From positions 1-45,000 of the forward strand of contig CAZHNS010000020.1 in assembly GCA_964534175.1 (NCBI GenBank): a stretch of 45,000 nt of DNA, read 5' to 3'. This DNA comes from JAFGHJ01 sp964534175. Lineage in GTDB: Bacteria > Hydrothermota > UBA3072. Below the pieces are notes generated by a model, which saw nothing but the letters and a program-made list of their open reading frames with translations, ran no database searches and was not told the origin of the DNA. The translations under genes were made by a program, and so were the position numbers. Of this stretch, positions 32,856 through 39,594 are shown one piece after another (the first letter of the stretch is position 1; every line of letters begins with the position of its first letter).

Positions 32856-33698
32856 CTATATTCTTTCCGTTACTCTAGTTTCGGTGAGATGGAAAACTAC
32901 TAAACCTATAGCAAAAATGATAAAAGCTGCAATAGCAGAAATCAAATAACCTTCCCATTCACCAATAGATCCTTTTAATATGATTTCTCTCGGCACGGAA
33001 ATTAAATAATATAAGGGATTAAATTTTGTAATCGGTATGAGTATTCCTATTTTTGGTTTAGCGTAGAGGATGGGTGTTAAAAACAATAAAAAAGTCATAA
33101 AAACGGATAAAGCATTGCTTATATCTCTAACAACACTGTTAAAAAGAGAAAGTATAAAACCAAAACCGAGAGTAAATAAAATTAGAGGAACCATAAACAA
33201 AGGAAGAAGTAGGATTTTAATGTTTGGGTTTACGTTATAGATAAAAAATAACACAACAACCAAAACAATTTGGATTACAAAAGCAATCAGAGATTGAGCC
33301 CCGGAAGCGATTACAAGGGATTTTTTAGAAAAATTTATTTTTATTAACATCGAACCGGCTTTAACCAGGGAATTAGAAGTGTTCAAGAGCCCTGTTGAAA
33401 ATAGCTGCCAGAAAGCCATTCCTAGTATCGCGTAAATCGGATAGGGAACCTCGATTTCTCCAAAATCAAAAATACCTGAACTATTAAGAATTATAAATGT
33501 TCCTACGCTTATTACGGGAACGATAAAAGCCCAGAAAACTCCCATAAGTGACTGTTTATATATTGCGAAAAAATCCCTTTTAAATAATTGGAACGTAAGC
33601 CATTTATTATTATTTAGTTCATGAAATATTTCTTTCCATAAAGAAAGATATCCCTTTTTTATTGAATTATCGGGTTCATAAGTGATTATTTCTTTCAT
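32856..33698 (-). CDS. wzm: O-antigen-type ABC exporter, permease subunit
   Basis: This 280-residue protein has about six membrane segments and the ABC-2-type permease signature for polysaccharide export: an N-terminal LTFQLFKRDFFAIYKQSLMG segment that precedes the first helix, and LTPILYAKP before the last helices. It forms the channel across the inner membrane with Wzt, moving undecaprenyl-linked glycan to the periplasmic face. The ATG at 33698 has no ribosome-binding site, and the -10 box ends 11 bp upstream, so the transcript probably has a leader of only about 5 nt. It heads a unit that appears to run to 24093. Confidence 0.93.
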   Translation of the reverse strand: MKEIITYEPDNSIKKGYLSLWKEIFHELNNNKWLTFQLFKRDFFAIYKQSLMGVFWAFIVPVISVGTFIILNSSGIFDFGEIEVPYPIYAILGMAFWQLFSTGLLNTSNSLVKAGSMLIKINFSKKSLVIASGAQSLIAFVIQIVLVVVLFFIYNVNPNIKILLLPLFMVPLILFTLGFGFILSLFNSVVRDISNALSVFMTFLLFLTPILYAKPKIGILIPITKFNPLYYLISVPREIILKGSIGEWEGYLISAIAAFIIFAIGLVVFHLTETRVTERI

Positions 33699-33709
33699 TT
33701 ATTATTTTT

Positions 33710-33738
33710 AATATAAAAATAGAAGATTAAACTGTCAA
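33710..33738 (-). promoter_or_regulatory. promoter of the wzm-wzt-sulfotransferase unit
   Basis: On the minus strand, TTGACA (33738-33733) and TATATT (33715-33710) are 17 bp apart. The start codon of wzm lies 11 bp beyond the -10 box, so the predicted leader is about 5 nt, too short for a Shine-Dalgarno site. It lies in the 121-bp gap between two collinear glycan genes, consistent with a separate transcription unit. Confidence 0.7.
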
Positions 33739-33819
33739 GTCTGGTTAAAATTTAAGAATAATCGTAATATTAACTAAATTGTTTTGGATATGCTAAATTT
33801 CTTTCACTAAAAAAAGCTA

Positions 33820-34992
33820 TCATTTATTGATCGTATTTAAAATTTGCTCAACGACATTCTCCCACGAAAAGGATTCTTCTGCAACCCTTCTTCCTTTTTC
33901 GCCCATCTTTCTCCTCAAGACGGGATTTCCTATGAGCTTTATTATTGCTTCTGATAGAATCTCTGGATTATCCGGAGAAACTAAGATTCCAATATTTTTC
34001 TCTTCAACCATTTCCAACCCTCTTATTTTTGTGGTAATAATAGGAACGCCACAGGCAGCGTAGTCTCTGATTTTCATCGGGGAAACCATGCCGTCGTTCC
34101 TTTTCTTTATAAAAGGCGCAATGCCAATGTCGAATGCATTTATATATAAATTAGCTTCTTGATAAGGAATACTACCTGTGAGTATGATTTTACCTTTTTC
34201 TAATTTTGAAATCGATTTTTTTATTTTTGTCATTTCAGGTCCATCTCCAACCAACAGAAATCTAATATCTTTATAGGTTTTTATAACTTTTGGGATCGCG
34301 GCGAGTAAATGATCTAATCCCTGCCAAACAGCAAAATTTCCAATAAATCCAATGTAGAGATAGTCTGGATTTACCCCTATTAGTTTTTTTGCTTCTCTTT
34401 TGTCCATAGGTTGGAAGAAATTTACATCTGTTCCGTTTTCTATCACCGCAATTTTTCTTTCGTTAATTCCAAACAGTAGAAGTTTTTCTTTAATCCCTTT
34501 TGCTACCGCTCTTATTTGATCGGAGAGCTTTGAGCTTCCGACCTGAAGTTTTTCTATTAACATTACATTAAACTTATTTCCTCCTTGTATCGCTCTTTGT
34601 TCTGAAACCCAATCATGAAATTCAACCGTTACCTTAAAATCAGAAAAAAACAACTTTAAACTTTTTAATATTAATTGATAGAAAAAAGCTGGAGGAGAAA
34701 ATTGTATATAGACTATCTTAGGTTTAAACAAAAAAACCTCACGGATAATAAAAGGTATTACGTAGAAATATTTTAAGGCTCGTAACAATACGTTTCCCCA
34801 CAGTGGATTTGGCACAAATTTTATCTCGATATCCTTTCCTGGCAATTTAAATTTTGGTTTACTAGGAGAATATAAGATACAATGTACTTTTGTGCGCAGC
34901 TTCGAAAAGCATTTGGCAATATTAAGGAAATGAATTGTTGATCCGTCGTTCTTACTTAGGTCTACAGGTGCTATGAAAAGGATCTTTTGCAT
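33820..34992 (-). CDS. GT4-type glycosyltransferase
   Basis: This 390-residue GT-B protein opens QKILFIAPVDLSKNDGSTIH with the acceptor-side glycine/serine loop. FHDWVSEQRAIQGGNK is an acceptor-side segment near residue 125. YIGFIGNFAVWQGLDHLLAA (about 211-230) starts the donor domain, and SPMKIRDYAACGVPIITTK (about 301-319) is the donor-binding region. It is preceded by an AGGAAAGG ribosome-binding site and follows the ParB-like/methyltransferase gene by 15 nt. It is the last gene before the wzm promoter, so the housekeeping-linked glycan unit ends here. Confidence 0.9.
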   Translation of the reverse strand: MQKILFIAPVDLSKNDGSTIHFLNIAKCFSKLRTKVHCILYSPSKPKFKLPGKDIEIKFVPNPLWGNVLLRALKYFYVIPFIIREVFLFKPKIVYIQFSPPAFFYQLILKSLKLFFSDFKVTVEFHDWVSEQRAIQGGNKFNVMLIEKLQVGSSKLSDQIRAVAKGIKEKLLLFGINERKIAVIENGTDVNFFQPMDKREAKKLIGVNPDYLYIGFIGNFAVWQGLDHLLAAIPKVIKTYKDIRFLLVGDGPEMTKIKKSISKLEKGKIILTGSIPYQEANLYINAFDIGIAPFIKKRNDGMVSPMKIRDYAACGVPIITTKIRGLEMVEEKNIGILVSPDNPEILSEAIIKLIGNPVLRRKMGEKGRRVAEESFSWENVVEQILNTINK

Positions 34993-35007
34993 TTCTACCT
35001 TTCCTGA

Positions 35008-36234
35008 TTAGTATATTTTATAAAGTTGTCTTCCATAGTCAGTTTTTCCAATTATTTTAAACTTATTAAACGAAGACTTTTGAACAATAAATTTGGCGAA
35101 CTCATCATTGTCAAAATTTCTGTAAGCTCCTTTCATTTGAGAATCCTGTGGATTGTGGGGCTCAAAGAACAATTCCTTTCCCTTAAGATTTCCTAAAAAT
35201 TGTATTAATTTTCTGTATGCCTTTTCTTTTTTTATGAAATGGTGAAATACCGATAAAGCTAAAATGACATCAAACTTCCCAAGTATATCAGAAGGTAAAT
35301 CAAATATTGAACCTGGAAATACCTTGAAATTTCTGTTTTCAGCCTTCTTTAATTTACCCAGAAAATATAAATTTAGTCTGCTTTTTTCAACACCATAGCA
35401 ATCAAAGCCTTCTTCTTCAAATTTGTGGCAGAAATAACCCCAGTGACAGCCAATATCCATTAATTTGCCTTTGGTGGCTGTTAGATTTTTCTTTATAATA
35501 TAATATCTGCCACCGTTATGTATGGAAGGGATATTGGCGAGATCTGGATGTGTTAATTTTTCATAAACCTTATTCCCGTAATTCTTTGAATATTCAAGGA
35601 TTTCTTTTTTAAAAGCTATCCAAATTTTATGCCTAACTGTTACTTTTGCCGGTATTTTATCGATTTCGAGCAACTTGGCAAAGGTGAGTCTGTGTCTTCC
35701 GTTATTGAAAATCATTTCTCCATTTCTACTGATATTAATGGAAACTTCATCCTCATGCCATCCCTTCTTGAACCCTTCTTTTTTAATTTTTTCATACAAT
35801 CTATCCCATCCTTCACATCTTTTGTCAAATTCTTTGACATTTTTGCATGACCACTTGAAATTACCTTTTTTTATTTGCTCTACAACTATTTTATAATAAT
35901 CAGTTTCTTTCCAAGGGGTATTCTTTTCAACTCTTCTCTTAAAAGATTTAAAAAAGAGCGAATCTTCAAATTTATAAACTTCTCTATCCCAGTTCCCTCC
36001 TAAAACTCTGCCTTTGAATTTGAAAACTTCTAACTCTTTTTTTACTGCGAGAACAATGTCTTTTGGTTTAACGTAAATAAAATCCTCTTTAGTATAGGGG
36101 TCCACATAATATCTGCTAGGCAATATCAGTACTTTTAGTTTCCAATAGACACGCCATAGCTTATAAATCAAACGCTTTATACATTTGGGTGTAAAATAAA
36201 CCATTTTAGATTTTGTATATTTAATTAGACTCAA
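35008..36234 (-). CDS. ParB-like N-domain fused to SAM-dependent methyltransferase
   Basis: This 408-residue protein has two parts. Residues about 50-205 include WHEDEVSINISRNGEMIFNN and then GRHRLTFAKLLEID, like the substrate-binding GxHRxxA motif of ParB/Srx-type domains. Residues about 250-408 are a Rossmann methyltransferase with motif I GKLMDIGCHWGYFCHKFEEE and FDVILALSVFHHFIKKEKAY. The TTG start at 36234 has AAGGA about 9 nt upstream; an internal ATG is at 36204. ParB-like folds in such fusions may act as nucleotide or phosphoryl enzymes rather than DNA binders. Its place between the aminotransferase and a GT4 suggests sugar modification. Confidence 0.75.
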   Translation of the reverse strand: MSLIKYTKSKMVYFTPKCIKRLIYKLWRVYWKLKVLILPSRYYVDPYTKEDFIYVKPKDIVLAVKKELEVFKFKGRVLGGNWDREVYKFEDSLFFKSFKRRVEKNTPWKETDYYKIVVEQIKKGNFKWSCKNVKEFDKRCEGWDRLYEKIKKEGFKKGWHEDEVSINISRNGEMIFNNGRHRLTFAKLLEIDKIPAKVTVRHKIWIAFKKEILEYSKNYGNKVYEKLTHPDLANIPSIHNGGRYYIIKKNLTATKGKLMDIGCHWGYFCHKFEEEGFDCYGVEKSRLNLYFLGKLKKAENRNFKVFPGSIFDLPSDILGKFDVILALSVFHHFIKKEKAYRKLIQFLGNLKGKELFFEPHNPQDSQMKGAYRNFDNDEFAKFIVQKSSFNKFKIIGKTDYGRQLYKIY

Positions 36235-36288
36235 TCAATTCTTTCCTTGGGATTGGTGCAACTTTTATCTTCCTACCGAATAACCGCA

Positions 36289-37446
36289 TTAAGTTCTATT
36301 TGCAAAGAATGTTTTTATTGAATTAGTAACATATTCTATTTCTTCCTGCTTTAACTCGGGGAAGATGGGTAACGATAGCACTTCTTTAGAAGCTGTTTCA
36401 GAAACTGGCAAATCTAATTGTTTGTATCCGAGATGATTAAAGCATTCCTGTATGTGTAGAGATGAAGGATAATAAATTTTGTTGCCAATATTTTTTTCTC
36501 CTAAGAACTCCATTAATGCATCTCTTTTATTGTTCTTAACACGAATAGTATATTGATGAAAAATGTGTTGCCTTTTCTCTGCGACGTAAGGGCATTGTAT
36601 TTCCTCGATATCTTTTAGTAAATCAGAATAAAGCTGTGCATTTTGCGCTCTCTTTTTATTCCAACCGTCAAGATAGGGGAGTTCTGCTAAGAGAACGGCT
36701 GCCTGTATCGTGTCTAATCTGCTGTTGTATCCCACTGATAAATGATGATAATCTTTTTCGGAGCCGTGAACCCGTAAAACTAGTAGCTTTTTTGCGAGTT
36801 CTTCTCTGTTCGTAGTTACTATTCCGCCGTCTCCATAACCGCCTAAATTCTTTGTAGGGAAAAAAGAAAAACACCCGGTTGATCCTATAGAGCCCGCTTT
36901 CCTTTGTTTATATTCGGCTCCGATAGCCTGGCAGGCGTCTTCGATAACATATAAATTATGTTTATTCGCGATATCCATAATAGGGTCCATATCAGCCATT
37001 TGTCCGTATAAATGCACCGGTATTATTGCCTTTATTTTCGACCTTTCAATGTTCAGTCTTTTTATGTGAAACGAGTTTTCTTCTAATAAATTTTTTATCT
37101 TTTCGGGATCAATATTGTATGTATCTGGTTTGATATCGACAAAAATCGGAATAGCGCCAATATTATGAATGGCTCCTGCCGTTGCAAAAAAAGTAAAGGG
37201 TGTGGTTATTACAAAATCACCTTTTCCTACTCCTAAATTTCTTAAACTCAGTAAGATCGCATCGGTCCCGGAAGCGACAGCAACTGCATATTTTGTATTA
37301 CAATATTCTGAGATTTTTTCTTCTATCAGCTTTACTTCTTTCCCGAGAATAAAATGCTGAGAGTTTAAAACTTTTTGGATCGCCTTATCGATTTCTTCTT
37401 TTATCAAATTATAACGACGTTTTAAATCTAACAAAGGGACTTCCAC
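36289..37446 (-). CDS. DegT/DnrJ/EryC1-family sugar aminotransferase
   Basis: This 385-residue PLP enzyme makes an amino sugar from a nucleotide-linked keto sugar. Asp170 in VIEDACQAIGAEY binds the pyridine nitrogen, and Lys199 in SFFPTKNLGGYGDGG forms the Schiff base. FVDIKPDTYNIDPEKI is a conserved N-terminal-half segment. The GTG start at 37446 follows AAAGGAGG with ideal spacing. Typical products are UDP- or dTDP-linked 3- or 4-amino sugars. No dedicated oxidase or dehydratase is in the window, so the donor is unknown. The 64-bp gap before it may contain a weak promoter, but none is convincing. Confidence 0.93.
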   Translation of the reverse strand: MEVPLLDLKRRYNLIKEEIDKAIQKVLNSQHFILGKEVKLIEEKISEYCNTKYAVAVASGTDAILLSLRNLGVGKGDFVITTPFTFFATAGAIHNIGAIPIFVDIKPDTYNIDPEKIKNLLEENSFHIKRLNIERSKIKAIIPVHLYGQMADMDPIMDIANKHNLYVIEDACQAIGAEYKQRKAGSIGSTGCFSFFPTKNLGGYGDGGIVTTNREELAKKLLVLRVHGSEKDYHHLSVGYNSRLDTIQAAVLLAELPYLDGWNKKRAQNAQLYSDLLKDIEEIQCPYVAEKRQHIFHQYTIRVKNNKRDALMEFLGEKNIGNKIYYPSSLHIQECFNHLGYKQLDLPVSETASKEVLSLPIFPELKQEEIEYVTNSIKTFFANRT

Positions 37447-37510
37447 AAAATCCTCCTTTACAATTCAGGTTTAGAAATTCAATAAATTCATTATTTCTTT
37501 ACTTTTAAAA

Positions 37511-38479
37511 TCAGGTAAAAGAATTTTTATACCATTCAAAAAATCTTCTGATCCCTTCTTCCATAGTAACTTTCGGGCTATAAGCCAACAGTCTTTTTGC
37601 CTTACTTATATCCGCATAAGTTTGTGGGACATCACCCGGTTGTTCTTCTAGTTGTCTTATCTTTGTTCTTTTACCTGTAACTTTTTCTAAAACCCGTATA
37701 AGTTCTTTTAAGCTTATGGTTCTTCCACTCCCAATATTTATTATCTCAAAATCTTTTGGAAACTTAATAGCAGAGACGATGCAGTCTATACAGTCATTTA
37801 TATAAGTATAGTCACGTAGTGAGCTTCCGTCACCGAACATCGGTATAGAGGCTCCTTTCATTATAAGGTCAGTAAATTTTCTTATAGCCATGTCCGGACG
37901 CTGTCTCTCTCCGTAAACCGTAAAGAACCTTAAAATCGTCACAGGAATTTCGTATAATTTGTTATATGTTTTGCAAAATATTTCGGCAGCTCTTTTAGCT
38001 GTCGCGTAAGGAGAAATTTGCAAGGTGGCAGGATCATCTTCCGAAAAAGGTGTTTTCTTATTTAATCCGTAAACCGAGGAGGAGGAAGCAAATATAAATT
38101 GTTCAACACTATATTTATATGCCATTTCAAGCAAATTAACAGTGCCTTTAACATCGATGTCCACATAAGGTTCCGGATTGGCAATAGAAGAGCGAACACC
38201 TGGGATTGCCGCTAGATGAACAATTTTAGTGGGCCTCGGGTGTTGCTCCCCGGAGAAAATATCATTGAGAAGCGAAATGTCTAAAATGTCTCCCCTGATT
38301 AGTTTGAAATTAGATTTCCCAATAACCCCTGCGATATTAATTTCTTTCAGTGCAGGATCATAGTAATCGTTAAAATTATCTAAGCATACAACAAAATATC
38401 CTTTTTTAACTAATCTCTCCACAAGATGGGAACCGATAAAGCCCGCACCTCCGGTAATAAGTATCGTTTTTTCAATCAT
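37511..38479 (-). CDS. NAD-dependent nucleotide-sugar 4-epimerase (UDP-glucuronate type)
   Basis: From ATG 38479 the protein has 322 residues. This start overlaps the upstream stop in ATGA and is preferred over 38497. GGAGFIGSHL is the NAD-binding glycine motif. Tyr158 and Lys162 in SPYATAKRAAE form the YxxxK catalytic pair, and Ser lies in FASSSSVYG. NFNDYYDPALK and IPGVRSSIANPEPYVD resemble UDP-glucuronate 4-epimerases, which make UDP-galacturonate. Related GalE-type enzymes remain possible. It probably supplies an acidic or galacto-configured sugar to the glycan. Confidence 0.9.
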   Translation of the reverse strand: MIEKTILITGGAGFIGSHLVERLVKKGYFVVCLDNFNDYYDPALKEINIAGVIGKSNFKLIRGDILDISLLNDIFSGEQHPRPTKIVHLAAIPGVRSSIANPEPYVDIDVKGTVNLLEMAYKYSVEQFIFASSSSVYGLNKKTPFSEDDPATLQISPYATAKRAAEIFCKTYNKLYEIPVTILRFFTVYGERQRPDMAIRKFTDLIMKGASIPMFGDGSSLRDYTYINDCIDCIVSAIKFPKDFEIINIGSGRTISLKELIRVLEKVTGKRTKIRQLEEQPGDVPQTYADISKAKRLLAYSPKVTMEEGIRRFFEWYKNSFT

Positions 38480-39594
38480 TTTAATCTTATTTTCCACAGA
38501 TTTTCGATGTTATCTACAGTTTTTTCTATCGGGAAGGCTTCCTTTGCTCGATTGAATCCTGCTTTCCCAAATTTTTTGCATTTATTATCATCCTTCAGAA
38601 GAGTCTCAATCTTATCGGCTAATAAATCAGGGCTGCCGGGCTCTACAAGAAAACCGGTTTTTCCATCCAGTACAGCTTCTTTTAAACCTCCTACCCTACT
38701 GGCAACAATTGGAAGACCGGAAGCCATGGCTTCTAGAACAACAACGGGGAATCCTTCATAAAGAGAAGCAAGAACAAAGATATCGATTACCTGAAGAATC
38801 TCTTTTACATCATTTCTTTCTCCCAAAAAAGAAACGTTTATCGCTGCTTCTTGTGCTATTTGCCGAAGTTTTCTTTCATCTTTCCCTGTGCCTATGATGA
38901 GCAACTGGAAATCGATTTTTTTCTGGAGGTTTTTTGCTGCTTCCAGCAAATTCTTTATCCCCTTTTTCGGCTCGTGAAGCCTGCAAACCGTTCCGACAAT
39001 TTTTAAATTGTTTTTCAAGCCTAATTCCTGTAACTTTTTCTCTCTGTTTATTTTAACAGAAAAAGAATCTACGTCAATACCATTTGGTATTGTAACAACT
39101 TTATCTCTTTTTATGCCTAAATCTTGGATTAAGAATCTAGTAACTGCATTTGAACAGGAATAAATAGCGGTACTAAAATTTGCTGTGATTCTTTCAAGAA
39201 AGAAGTGCAACAAATTCATCCATTTCTGGACATCTCTTACAGAAGAAATATTTGGAATACCGAGAAGAAAACCAAAAATACGACTTGGGATGTAAGCACG
39301 ATAAAGAAAAGCGATTATTAAATCCGGCGGAGACTTTCGTAAATAAAGGAAATATCTCCATAATACCCGGAAATCAAACTTTCCCTTACCTTTTAAAGCT
39401 ATACACTCGATGCCCTGATTTTTCAGTTTTAGAGAGATAGGCCCCCAACCTTTAAAAGCGAGCACTCTGATTTTGTACCCACGCATCGTAAGACTAGGAG
39501 CAATTCGCGCAATCATATTCTCGCTGCCGCCGAGTGTATAACCGACTGTAACGAAAAGAATATCTTTAACAGGTTTTTTCAAAAAACTTCCCAT
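38476..39594 (-). CDS. GT4-type glycosyltransferase
   Basis: This 372-residue GT-B protein opens with KDILFVTVGYTLGGSENMIA, where the GGSE loop is the acceptor-side hallmark of this GT4 group. NLKIVGTVCRLHEPKKGIKN (about 193-212) opens the donor domain. VLASLYEGFPVVVLEAMASG holds the EX7E donor motif and GFLVEPGSPDLLAD follows. The ATG overlaps the end of the dinG-like gene by 16 nt, and its stop overlaps the epimerase ATG. Thus the glycan genes run straight on from the DNA-maintenance genes. Confidence 0.92.
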   Translation of the reverse strand: MGSFLKKPVKDILFVTVGYTLGGSENMIARIAPSLTMRGYKIRVLAFKGWGPISLKLKNQGIECIALKGKGKFDFRVLWRYFLYLRKSPPDLIIAFLYRAYIPSRIFGFLLGIPNISSVRDVQKWMNLLHFFLERITANFSTAIYSCSNAVTRFLIQDLGIKRDKVVTIPNGIDVDSFSVKINREKKLQELGLKNNLKIVGTVCRLHEPKKGIKNLLEAAKNLQKKIDFQLLIIGTGKDERKLRQIAQEAAINVSFLGERNDVKEILQVIDIFVLASLYEGFPVVVLEAMASGLPIVASRVGGLKEAVLDGKTGFLVEPGSPDLLADKIETLLKDDNKCKKFGKAGFNRAKEAFPIEKTVDNIENLWKIRLK

